From positions 3,122,674 to 3,186,673 of the forward strand of contig KB906724.1 in assembly GCA_000381565.1 (NCBI GenBank): a stretch of DNA of 64,000 bases, in the 5' to 3' direction. Below are positions 37,245 to 44,986 of the stretch, one piece after another (position 1 is the stretch's first letter; each line of letters opens with the position of its first letter). The DNA is from Oxalobacteraceae bacterium AB_14. Its GTDB lineage: Bacteria > Pseudomonadota > Gammaproteobacteria > Burkholderiales > Burkholderiaceae_D. Position numbers and translations under genes: made by a program. The notes under the pieces were generated by a model. The model had not been told where the DNA came from. It did no database searches and was given only the letters and a program-made list of their open reading frames with translations.

Positions 37245-39752
37245 ATGAAGCAGAACAAGCAAGCAACAATCCAACTGCAGCAACCCCGGGCACTGGCGGT
37301 CGCCATCGCCTCCCTGTTCGCGGCAGGCGGCGCACTGGCGCAATCGGCGCCGGACGCCAGCGGTCCACAGGCAACGGTGGTGGTCACCGGTACCCGCGTG
37401 GCCAACCGCTCGGTGCTCGACACCTCGGCGCCGGTCGACGTGATCTCGGCCGAAACGCTGGGCACCGGTGGCGTCAACGAAATCAGCCAGGCGCTGTCGA
37501 TAGCGCTGCCGTCGCTGAACTTCCCGCGCCCGGCGCTGGCCGACGGCACCGACACCATCCGCCCCGCCACCTTGCGCGGCCTGGCGCCGGACCAGACCCT
37601 GGTGCTGGTCAATTCCAAGCGCCGCCACACCTCGGCGCTGGTCAACCTGAACGGTACCATCGGCCGTGGCTCGGCGGCGGTCGACCTGAACGCGATCCCG
37701 ACCGCGATCGTCAAGAACATCGAAGTGCTGCGCGACGGCGCCTCGGCCCAATACGGCTCGGACGCGATTTCCGGCGTGATCAACCTGCGGCTGCGCACCG
37801 ACCGCGACGGCGGCGAACTCGTCGCCAGCTACGGCGCCCGCGTCACCGATTACGATTTCATCGCCGGCGCGCCGCCGGCCGGCGCCAGCTGGAGCGCACC
37901 GAGCTCGCGCCGCCGCACAGACGGCCAGAACGCCTCGATCAGCGCCTGGAAGGGCCTGTCCCTCGGCGACAGCGGTTTCGTCACGATCGCCGCCGAATAC
38001 AAGGACCAGGCGCACACCGAGCGCAGCGGCTATGACGTGCGCCAGCAATACCCGCTGGTGAACGGCGCATTCGACCCGCGCGAAGCCACCATCAATCGCT
38101 TCAACGCCTGGTATGGCGAACCGGAAATCAAGCAGAGCACGGTGTTCGCCAACGCCGGCTACAACCTGAGCGGCGACGTCAAGCTGTACGGCTGGTCCGG
38201 CTACCAGCGCCGCGACGCCCGCTCGCCCGGATTCTTCCGCCGCGCGCTGCAGGACCAGAACGTGCTGTCGATTTATCCGGACGGCTTCCTGCCCAAGATC
38301 GCCCCCACCGTGGACGACTACAGCGCCGCCGGCGGCATCACCTGGAGCATCGGCGACTGGGACATGGACAGCTCGCTGAGCTACGGCAAGAACAAGATGG
38401 CCTACACCATCGAGAACACCCTCAACCGCTCGATCGGCGCGGGCAGCAAGACCAGCTTCGACGCCGGCGGCTTCGCCTACGACCAGCTGACCTACAACCT
38501 GTCGGGCGTGCGCAGCGTGGACATCGCCGGCCTGGCTGCGCCGCTCAACGTCGCGCTGGGCGCCGAAGTGCGCCGCGAAGGCTACAACATGACCGCCGGC
38601 GAGCCGGACTCCTACCGCTACGGCGGCGAGGTGCTGGCCAATGGCACCCCGGCGCCACCGGGGGCGCAGGTGTTCCCGGGCTTCCGCCCGGGCGACGTGT
38701 CGGACAACCACCGCACCGCGGCCGGCGCCTACGTCGACCTGGAAACCAAGCTGACCGACAAGCTGCTGGCCTCGGCCGCGGTGCGCGGCGAACACTATTC
38801 GGACTTCGGCAACAACTTCACCGGCAAGTTGGCCGGCCGCTACGATTTCGCCAGGGAGTTCGCGCTGCGCGGTTCGGTCCAGAACGGCTTCCGCGCACCG
38901 TCGCCGCAGCAGCAGTTCTTCACCTCGACCTCGACCAACTTCATCAACGGCGTACCGTTCGAAATCACCACCTTCAAGCCGGCCGATCCGGCCGCCATCG
39001 CACTGGGCGCCAAGCCGCTCGATGCCGAGAAATCGGTCAACCTGTCGCTGGGTGCGGTGATGCGCTTCGGCGCCATGAGCCTGACGGTGGACAGCTACCG
39101 CATCAAGATCCGCGACCGCATCGTGCTGTCGGAGAACCTGACCGCCGCCAACGTGCGCGGCTACCTGGCCTCGCAGGGCTTCATCGGCGTCGGCGGCGGC
39201 CGCTTCTTCATCAACGGTGTCGACACCACCACCGAAGGTGTGGACATCGTCGCCAACTGGCCGCTCAAGCTGGGCACGTCGGGCAAGTTCGACTTCACGC
39301 TGGCCGCCAACGTCAGCAACACCGACGTCACCAAGGTGCCGACCACCGCCCAGCTGACGGCGCTGAGCCCGGCGCCTGTCCTGTTCGACCGGGTCAACGT
39401 GCTGACCCTGGAACGCGGCCAGCCGAGGAACAAGCTGAACGCGTCGGTCAACTGGAAGCTGGGCCAGTGGGGCGCCACCTTGCGCGCCACCCGCTATGGC
39501 GAAGTGCTGGCGCCGGGCACCACGCCGGCGTTTGACTTCACCATGGGCGCCAAGACCGTGGTCGACCTCGAGGGCCGCTATGCCATCACGTCCAAGCTGC
39601 AACTGGCGCTGGGTGCCGACAACCTGTTCGACACCTATCCGGACGCGCTGCCGGCCGCGCTCAACACCACCGGCAATGCGCCGTTCTCCAACTACGCACC
39701 GTTTGGCCGCTCAGGCCGTTACGTGTACGCCCGCATGAACTACACCTTCTAA
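37245..39752 (+). CDS. TonB-dependent outer-membrane receptor
   Basis: This 835-residue receptor has a signal peptide (AVAIASLFAAGGALAQ), a TonB-box-like ATVVVTGTR, a plug domain (VDVISAETLGTGGVNEISQAL ... LRDGASAQYGSDAISGVINLR) and a 22-strand barrel ending YVYARMNYTF with the terminal Phe. It takes up a large or scarce ligand using TonB energy. Its coupling with a periplasmic gamma-glutamyltransferase 72 bp downstream suggests glutathione or another gamma-glutamyl compound as ligand, which is inference. The start at 37245 has CGGGAG upstream; the longer upstream frame has no signal peptide. Confidence 0.9.
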   Translation: MKQNKQATIQLQQPRALAVAIASLFAAGGALAQSAPDASGPQATVVVTGTRVANRSVLDTSAPVDVISAETLGTGGVNEISQALSIALPSLNFPRPALADGTDTIRPATLRGLAPDQTLVLVNSKRRHTSALVNLNGTIGRGSAAVDLNAIPTAIVKNIEVLRDGASAQYGSDAISGVINLRLRTDRDGGELVASYGARVTDYDFIAGAPPAGASWSAPSSRRRTDGQNASISAWKGLSLGDSGFVTIAAEYKDQAHTERSGYDVRQQYPLVNGAFDPREATINRFNAWYGEPEIKQSTVFANAGYNLSGDVKLYGWSGYQRRDARSPGFFRRALQDQNVLSIYPDGFLPKIAPTVDDYSAAGGITWSIGDWDMDSSLSYGKNKMAYTIENTLNRSIGAGSKTSFDAGGFAYDQLTYNLSGVRSVDIAGLAAPLNVALGAEVRREGYNMTAGEPDSYRYGGEVLANGTPAPPGAQVFPGFRPGDVSDNHRTAAGAYVDLETKLTDKLLASAAVRGEHYSDFGNNFTGKLAGRYDFAREFALRGSVQNGFRAPSPQQQFFTSTSTNFINGVPFEITTFKPADPAAIALGAKPLDAEKSVNLSLGAVMRFGAMSLTVDSYRIKIRDRIVLSENLTAANVRGYLASQGFIGVGGGRFFINGVDTTTEGVDIVANWPLKLGTSGKFDFTLAANVSNTDVTKVPTTAQLTALSPAPVLFDRVNVLTLERGQPRNKLNASVNWKLGQWGATLRATRYGEVLAPGTTPAFDFTMGAKTVVDLEGRYAITSKLQLALGADNLFDTYPDALPAALNTTGNAPFSNYAPFGRSGRYVYARMNYTF

Positions 39753-39824
39753 GCAAGGCCGGCGGCCAGGCGCGACGCGCAAGCGCGCCGCCCTGGCCGC
39801 CCTTCATTCCTCCACGGAGCAATC

Positions 39825-41585
39825 ATGAAAAGAATTACCCTGGTCGCGGCGCTGTCCGCGCTGCTGCATGCCGGCGCGGCGCCGGCCGCCACCCGCCCGG
39901 CCGTCGAAGCCGAGCACGGCATGGTTGTGTCGGCCCAGCGCCTGGCCTCCCAGGCCGGCGTCGACATCCTGAAAATGGGCGGCAACGCGATCGACGCGGC
40001 GGTCGCGGTCGGCTACGCCGAAGCGGTCGTCAATCCCTGCTGCGGCAACATCGGCGGCGGCGGCTTCATGACCATCCACCTGGCCGACGGCCGCGAAACC
40101 TTCATCAATTTCCGCGAACAGGCGCCGGCCGCGGCCAGCGCCAATATGTACCTGGACGCCGGCGGCAACGTGATCCGCGGCGCCAGCCTGCATGGCTACC
40201 TGGCGGTCGGCGTGCCGGGCAGCGTGCTGGGCCTGGACACGGCGTGGAAGCAGTACGGCAAGCTGTCCCGGGCCCAGGTGATGGCGCCCGCGATCCGTCT
40301 CGCGCGCGAAGGCTTTGTGCTGAGCCGCGCCGACACCGACATCCTCGATACCCAGGCTGCGCGCTTCCACCTCGATCCTGGGATGGCGCGCGTATTCCTG
40401 CGCAAGGACGGCAGCCCGCTGCAACCGGGCGACCGCCTGCGCCAGCCGGACCTGGCGCGCACGCTGGCCGCGATCGCGGCCAAGGGCCCGGACGCGTTCT
40501 ACCGCGGCACGCTGCCGCAGGCGGTGGCGCGCGCCGCGCGCGCCGGCGGCGGCATCATCAGCGCTGCCGACTTCGCCAACTACCGCATCACGCAGGAAAA
40601 GCCGCTGAGCTGCAGCTATCGCGGCTACGACTTCGTGGTGGCGCCGCCGCCCAGCTCCGGCGGCGTGACCTTGTGCCAAATCCTCAATGTGCTGGAAGGC
40701 TACGACCTGAAGGCCATGGGCCCGCAGTCGGCCGCCGCCCTCCACGTGATGGTCGAAGCCATGCGCCACGCCTACCGCGACCGCAACGCCACGCTGGGCG
40801 ACCCGGCCTTCGTCGACAACCCGATCGCGCACCTGATGGACAAGACCTACGCGCAACAGATCCGCACCCGCATTGGCGCGCGCGCCACGCCGTCCTCCGA
40901 GCTGCCGCAGACGCCGTCCGCGCAGCAGCGCGAACGGCCGCAGACCACGCACTACTCGGTGGTCGACAAGGATCGCAACGCGGTGTCCACCACCTACACC
41001 ATCAATGGCCGCTTCGGCGCGCTGGTGATGGCGCCCGGCACAGGCGTGGTGCTCAACAATGAAATGGATGACTTCACCGTCAAGGAAGGCACGCCTAACC
41101 TGTTTGGGCTGGTGCAGGGCGTGGCCAACGCGATCGCGCCGGGCAAGCGCCCGCTGTCGTCCATGGCGCCGACGCTGGTCAAGAAGGACGGCGAGGTCTT
41201 CATGGTGCTGGGCTCGCCAGGCGGCTCGCGCATCATCACGATCACGCTGCAAACCGCACTCAATGTCATCGATTTCGACATGTTGCCGCAGGAGGCGGTC
41301 GACGCGCCGCGCATCCACCACCAGTGGCTGCCGGATGCTGTCGCCTACGAGCGGCACGGCATCTCGCCCGACACGCTGCGGCTGCTGCAGGACATGGGCT
41401 ATGACATGCGCGAGCAGAGCGGCTGGGGAGCAGCCGAGCTGATCCTGGTGGCGCCGCCGCTTGCGGCCGGCGCCGGCCCGGCCAGCTCGGGCAGCGACGC
41501 AGCGGTGTCGGGCAAGCTGCGCCCAGGATTCCTGTATGGCGCCCATGACGACCGCCAGCCGGCCGGGGAGGCCATCGGTTATTGA
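39825..41585 (+). CDS. ggt: gamma-glutamyltransferase
   Basis: This 586-residue precursor has a signal peptide (MKRITLVAALSALLHAGAAPA). The family phrases follow: GGNAIDAAVAVGYAEAVVNP and GGGGFMTIHLADG. The autoprocessing site is PQTTHYSVVD; the Thr before HYSVVD becomes the N-terminal nucleophile of the small subunit. NNEMDDF and the substrate-binding GSPGGSRIITITLQ come after. In the periplasm it cleaves glutathione and other gamma-glutamyl compounds or transfers the glutamyl group. It follows the TonB receptor on the same strand. A hairpin lies just after its stop. Confidence 0.93.
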   Translation: MKRITLVAALSALLHAGAAPAATRPAVEAEHGMVVSAQRLASQAGVDILKMGGNAIDAAVAVGYAEAVVNPCCGNIGGGGFMTIHLADGRETFINFREQAPAAASANMYLDAGGNVIRGASLHGYLAVGVPGSVLGLDTAWKQYGKLSRAQVMAPAIRLAREGFVLSRADTDILDTQAARFHLDPGMARVFLRKDGSPLQPGDRLRQPDLARTLAAIAAKGPDAFYRGTLPQAVARAARAGGGIISAADFANYRITQEKPLSCSYRGYDFVVAPPPSSGGVTLCQILNVLEGYDLKAMGPQSAAALHVMVEAMRHAYRDRNATLGDPAFVDNPIAHLMDKTYAQQIRTRIGARATPSSELPQTPSAQQRERPQTTHYSVVDKDRNAVSTTYTINGRFGALVMAPGTGVVLNNEMDDFTVKEGTPNLFGLVQGVANAIAPGKRPLSSMAPTLVKKDGEVFMVLGSPGGSRIITITLQTALNVIDFDMLPQEAVDAPRIHHQWLPDAVAYERHGISPDTLRLLQDMGYDMREQSGWGAAELILVAPPLAAGAGPASSGSDAAVSGKLRPGFLYGAHDDRQPAGEAIGY

Positions 41586-41590
41586 GCGCT

Positions 41591-41615
41591 TGCGACAAAC
41601 TTCGGGTTTGTCGCA
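41591..41615 (+). terminator. hairpin after ggt
   Basis: A 10-bp perfect stem (TGCGACAAAC / GTTTGTCGCA) with loop TTCGG lies 6 bp after the ggt stop. No T-run follows, so termination efficiency is uncertain. Confidence 0.55.
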
Positions 41616-41811
41616 TATGGTGCTGGCGGCACGCATTCGCCTCTCGCCGCCGGCCCGCCGGCCCAGTCACTACTCATCTGTAACCTAGCAACTACCTATC
41701 AGTTCCCGAGTCAATTCCTATCTTGTTTACTAGTTCCTCGGCCTAGTCGCTTCGCATAAAGTAAGCACATCGCATGACCCTTTTAACCGATAGACGACTC
41801 AGGAGATAGAC
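41616..41811 (+). promoter_or_regulatory. luxI upstream region with ACTAG-N9-CTAGT dyad
   Basis: This non-coding stretch carries the luxI promoter. ACTAG (41729-41733) and CTAGT (41743-41747) form an inverted repeat about 65 bp before the start, and AACT-N7-AGTT lies about 40 bp further up. Either may bind the LuxR protein or the RsaL-like regulator. Neither fits the CT-N12-AG lux-box pattern exactly. A clear binding site CAGGAGA precedes the luxI start. Confidence 0.4.
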
Positions 41812-42393
41812 ATGGCTTCAATGATCCAGATAGGCGCGCGTGACAGCTTCAAAACCATCGACCTGCGCAGCATCTACCAGCTGCGCGCCAAGGTGTTCCA
41901 GGGCCGGCTGGGCTGGGAAGTGGCGGTGTTGGGCGGCATGGAAGTGGACGGCTACGACGCCCTCGATCCCTACTACATGATGATACGCGACGACACCCAG
42001 CGCTTCTGCGGCTGCTGGCGTTTGCTGCCGACCACCGGCCCCTACATGCTCAAGGATACCTTCCCGGAACTGCTGCATGGCAAGCAGGCGCCCGAGGACC
42101 AACAGGTGTGGGAGCTGAGCCGCTTCGCCATCGAGAGTGGCCGCGACAGCAGCTTCGGCTTCGCCGAACATGCGATGAACGCGATGCGCGAGGTGGTGCG
42201 TTTCGCCGATGAAAACGGCATCGCCAAATACGTGACGGTGACCACCACCGCGATCGAACGCCTGCTGCGCCACGCCGGCATCGAGATGACGCGCTTCGGC
42301 CCACCGATCCGGGTCGGCATCGAGGACGCGGTGGCGCTGGAAATCCACCTGGGCCAGAAGACCCATACCGCGCTGTTCGATACCTTCCACTAG
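41812..42393 (+). CDS. LuxI-family acyl-homoserine-lactone synthase
   Basis: This 193-residue protein has the LuxI family blocks: RAKVFQGRLGWEV near residue 25, DALDPYYMM near 47, CGCWRLLPTTGPYMLKD near 66, WELSRFAI near 100, and a C-terminal TTTAIERLLRHAGIEMTRFG. These are the conserved Arg, Glu and Asp positions of the S-adenosylmethionine/acyl-ACP pocket. It should make an N-acyl homoserine lactone; the chain length cannot be read. It is the first gene of a luxI-regulator-luxR unit. Its last 83 bp are duplicated at 36164-36246. Confidence 0.92.
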   Translation: MASMIQIGARDSFKTIDLRSIYQLRAKVFQGRLGWEVAVLGGMEVDGYDALDPYYMMIRDDTQRFCGCWRLLPTTGPYMLKDTFPELLHGKQAPEDQQVWELSRFAIESGRDSSFGFAEHAMNAMREVVRFADENGIAKYVTVTTTAIERLLRHAGIEMTRFGPPIRVGIEDAVALEIHLGQKTHTALFDTFH

Positions 42394-42404
42394 GCGGTGG
42401 CCGT

Positions 42405-42731
42405 ATGAGCATCATGCCATTCTACAAAAACGCGGTGTTCCGCATCACCCCGCGCGATACGGCCCTGATCCGCGACCTGCGTTACATCCTTGGCGAAAAC
42501 CAGACCCAGTTCTGGCAGCGCTTCGGCGTCAGCCAGTCCTGCGGCAGCCGCTTCGAGCGCGGCGGCACGATACCTTTCCCGGTATTGATGCTGACCCGCC
42601 TGCACCTGCTGGAAATCATCGACGACGATGATCTGGCGCGCGTCAATGCGCCCAACTTTGACAACGAGGTCGAGCTGACGCAGACGCCGCAGGAACGGTC
42701 CGGACCGCCCCGGCTGCCACTGCCGCGCTAG
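42405..42731 (+). CDS. small helix-turn-helix regulator, RsaL-like
   Basis: This 108-residue protein starts 11 bp after luxI. Its HTH reads LRYILGENQTQFWQRFGVSQ followed by SCGSRFERGGTIPFPVLML. This resembles RsaL-type regulators encoded between luxI and luxR homologues in pseudomonads and Burkholderia, which repress the synthase gene. The C-terminal 30 residues are acidic then proline-rich and not family-like. RsaL function is a homology- and position-based inference; a generic XRE-like regulator is the alternative. Confidence 0.65.
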   Translation: MSIMPFYKNAVFRITPRDTALIRDLRYILGENQTQFWQRFGVSQSCGSRFERGGTIPFPVLMLTRLHLLEIIDDDDLARVNAPNFDNEVELTQTPQERSGPPRLPLPR

Positions 42732-42758
42732 CATCAATCTGTTGAGTGTGCAAGTCCC

Positions 42759-42784
42759 TCCGCCACCGGCCAGCCGGTGGCGGA
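42759..42784. terminator. hairpin between the RsaL-like gene and luxR
   Basis: A perfect 11-bp stem (TCCGCCACCGG / CCGGTGGCGGA) with a 4-nt loop lies 28 bp after the small regulator. There is no T-run, so it may be an attenuator or mRNA-stabilising hairpin rather than a full terminator. luxR then probably has its own promoter within 42785-42975, an AT-rich stretch. Confidence 0.5.
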
Positions 42785-42975
42785 AGCGTGCCCGGCAGCG
42801 GAATGCCAAAACTTCAATTATAATTTCTTGATAATTTATGCCGTGGGCATAAGTTAGCAACAACTAAACACCATTTCAACGCCATGCATGCCCAGCCATG
42901 AACACGGCGCCCCAAGCCTTGACACGCAGCGGACGCCCACAGCCAGCAATGCCAAACACGCTCATTAAGGAATTT

Positions 42976-43734
42976 ATGGACGATAACTTGTCAAGCAGCG
43001 GCGAAAGCGTCACCAAGGGTCTGGCCAACTTGGGGCCGATCATGGAGGCCGGCTCCAGCGCGGAGGCGATGTCCCATGTTGAACAGGCCGTGCGGGACCT
43101 GGGATTCGAACGCCTGCTGTTCGCCGTCACCGCCCAGACCAGCAATGGCAGCAAGGATCTGTATTTACACAGCACCTACCCGCAAGCCTGGCGCGAGCAC
43201 TACGAAAAAAACAACCTGCGGGCCAAGGATCCGACCGTGGTGCATTGCTTCAAGTCGATGTCGCCGTTCGTCTGGAAACCGGAATCGTTCCACAGCGCGC
43301 CCCAGCAAGGCATGCTGGAGGAAGCCACCGCGTTCGGCCTGCATTCCGGCGTGACCCTGCCCATCCATGGCCTGAACGGCGAGGTCGGCATGCTCACCTG
43401 CGTGCGCGACGACAGCAGCGCCCTCGCCTTCCAGCGCGACCTGTGCCAGACGCTGGGCCAACTGAGCCTGTTGCGCGACGTCGCGGTCGACGCCATCATC
43501 GCCCACATCGCGCCCAAGGTCGAGGAAGAGGCGCCGGTGCTGACGGTGCGCGAACTCGACTGTCTGCGCTGGATCGCGGCCGGCAAGACCACCTGGGAGA
43601 TCGGCCGCATCCTGAGCATCTCCGAGGCCGGCGTCAACTTCCACATCTGCAACCTGCGCACCAAGTTCGGTGTCAGCCGCCGCAGCGACGTCGTCATCAA
43701 GGCGATCCGGCTGGGCCTGATCGCCTTGCCATGA
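42976..43734 (+). CDS. LuxR-family AHL-responsive regulator
   Basis: This 252-residue protein has an autoinducer-binding domain with the expected pocket residues: Trp and Tyr in AWREHYEKNN, Asp-Pro in RAKDPTV, and Trp in FVWKPES. A C-terminal GerE helix-turn-helix follows (LTVRELDCLRWIAAGKTTWE, then ISEAGVNFHICNLRTKF). AAGGA 7 bp before ATG 42976 favours this start; ATG 42898 would add 26 residues. It should bind the AHL made by the adjacent synthase. It converges with the indigoidine operon (9 bp between stops). A candidate binding site lies in front of indC at 49113-49128. Confidence 0.92.
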   Translation: MDDNLSSSGESVTKGLANLGPIMEAGSSAEAMSHVEQAVRDLGFERLLFAVTAQTSNGSKDLYLHSTYPQAWREHYEKNNLRAKDPTVVHCFKSMSPFVWKPESFHSAPQQGMLEEATAFGLHSGVTLPIHGLNGEVGMLTCVRDDSSALAFQRDLCQTLGQLSLLRDVAVDAIIAHIAPKVEEEAPVLTVRELDCLRWIAAGKTTWEIGRILSISEAGVNFHICNLRTKFGVSRRSDVVIKAIRLGLIALP

Positions 43735-43742
43735 GGCGCAGC

Positions 43743-44720
43743 TCAGGCCAGGGCCGGTGCGCGCAGCGCGGCGTGGGCCGCCGCGATCCGTCCGGCCACC
43801 TCCGCCGTGTTGATCAGCACCGCCATATTGGCCTTGGCCGAGCGCCCGTCCGTGACCCGGTCCACCGCGCGCATCAGATGCTTGGTCAGCGCGTTGCCGC
43901 GGATGCCGTCCTGCTCGGCGGCGAGCACGGCGCGCGCGATCACGGCCTCGATCACCTCGCTGTCGATGGCGTCCTCCTCGCGCGTCGGGCTGGTGATCAG
44001 CAGCGAGCTGTGATTGCCCAGCGCCCAATGCATCTCGACGGCGCGGGCGATGTCCTGCGGCGCATCCAGGCGGTGCGGGCTGGCGTGGCCGCTGGAGCGG
44101 CAATAAAAGGCCGGGAAATCATCGAACTGGTAGGACACCACCGGCACGCAATGGGTTTCCAGGAATTCCAGCGTCAGCCCCAGGTCGAGGATGTTCTTGG
44201 CGCCGGCGCACACCACCGCCACCTTGGAGCGGGTGAACTGGATCAGGTCGGAAGAGATGTCCATGCTACGCTCGGCCCCGCGGTGCACGCCACCGATGCC
44301 GGCCGAGGCGAAGTAGGCGATGCCGGCCAGCTCCGCCGCCACCAGCGACGAGGCCACCGTGGTGGCGCCCATGCCGCCCCGGGCCAGCACAAAGGGCAGA
44401 TCGCGGCTGCTCACCTTGGGGATGCCCTGGGTTTGCGCGAAGCGGTCGATGCTGGCCTCGCTCATGCCGACCAGGATGCGGCCGTCCTCGATGCCGATGG
44501 TGGCCGGCACCGCGCCGCCGCGCCGCACCGCCGCCTCCACCAGGCGCGAGGTGGCCACGTTGTCCGGATAATCGAGGCCATGGGTGATCACATTCGATTC
44601 CAGCGCCACCACCGCCTTGCCGGTGGCCAGCGCTTCGGCCACCTCGTCGGCGAACACCAGTTCGATGCCGTGCGGCGCGCCGCCCGCTGGTGCGTGGATG
44701 GTCGTGTTTGCTGCGTTCAT
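43743..44720 (-). CDS. indA: pseudouridine-5'-phosphate glycosidase homologue (IndA/PsuG family)
   Basis: This 325-residue PsuG-family protein has the hallmark phrases [43 protein letters not shown] and [16 protein letters not shown]. PsuG reversibly splits pseudouridine 5'-phosphate into uracil and ribose 5-phosphate. A homologue, IndA, accompanies the indigoidine synthetase in Dickeya and others and aids pigment formation; related enzymes make C-nucleosides such as minimycin. It is the last gene of the minus-strand operon indC-tautomerase-indA. No HAD phosphatase (IndB) gene is adjacent. IndA is favoured by context, though a plain PsuG role is possible. Confidence 0.85.
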   Translation of the reverse strand: MNAANTTIHAPAGGAPHGIELVFADEVAEALATGKAVVALESNVITHGLDYPDNVATSRLVEAAVRRGGAVPATIGIEDGRILVGMSEASIDRFAQTQGIPKVSSRDLPFVLARGGMGATTVASSLVAAELAGIAYFASAGIGGVHRGAERSMDISSDLIQFTRSKVAVVCAGAKNILDLGLTLEFLETHCVPVVSYQFDDFPAFYCRSSGHASPHRLDAPQDIARAVEMHWALGNHSSLLITSPTREEDAIDSEVIEAVIARAVLAAEQDGIRGNALTKHLMRAVDRVTDGRSAKANMAVLINTAEVAGRIAAAHAALRAPALA

Positions 44721-44750
44721 AATCTTCCTTGTGTAGTAGGGGTTGGATAT

Positions 44751-44975
44751 TCAGTAATTCGGGGTCTTGCACAACAATTCCTTGCGCAGCTCCAGTTCCG
44801 GGTGGCACACCCGCCGGCGCCACTCCTCCGGCGCGACCGGCTCCAGCGCGATCGAGATGGCGCCGTCCGGACAGGCAAAGGTCTGCTGCACGATGCTGCT
44901 CAGCGCCTGCACCAGTTGCTTCTTCTGGTCCGCGCTCAGCTCGACCTGGAAGTGTTTGATGTTGATGTGCGGCAT
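44751..44975 (-). CDS. small tautomerase-family protein in the indigoidine operon
   Basis: This 74-residue protein has the length and layout of 4-oxalocrotonate-tautomerase-like enzymes, including a proline directly after the initiator Met (MPHINIKHF), which is the catalytic base of the family. Helix LSADQKKQLVQALSSIVQQT and the strand AISIALEPVAPEEW follow. It lies 11 bp after indC and 30 bp before indA on the same strand. It could promote keto-enol tautomerisation of the 3-aminoglutarimide-type intermediates on the way to indigoidine; that role is inference. Confidence 0.8.
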   Translation of the reverse strand: MPHINIKHFQVELSADQKKQLVQALSSIVQQTFACPDGAISIALEPVAPEEWRRRVCHPELELRKELLCKTPNY

Positions 44976-44986
44976 AGTCGCGCTCC

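Noticed and set aside
36459..39602. A very long open minus-strand frame running opposite the TonB receptor into lrp
   Set aside because: Only its last 157 codons (lrp) have protein character. The rest is Arg/Gly/His-rich antisense of a GC-rich gene.
41591..41615. Certain intrinsic terminator after ggt
   Set aside because: The stem is perfect but there is no T-run, so it is listed only as a probable hairpin.
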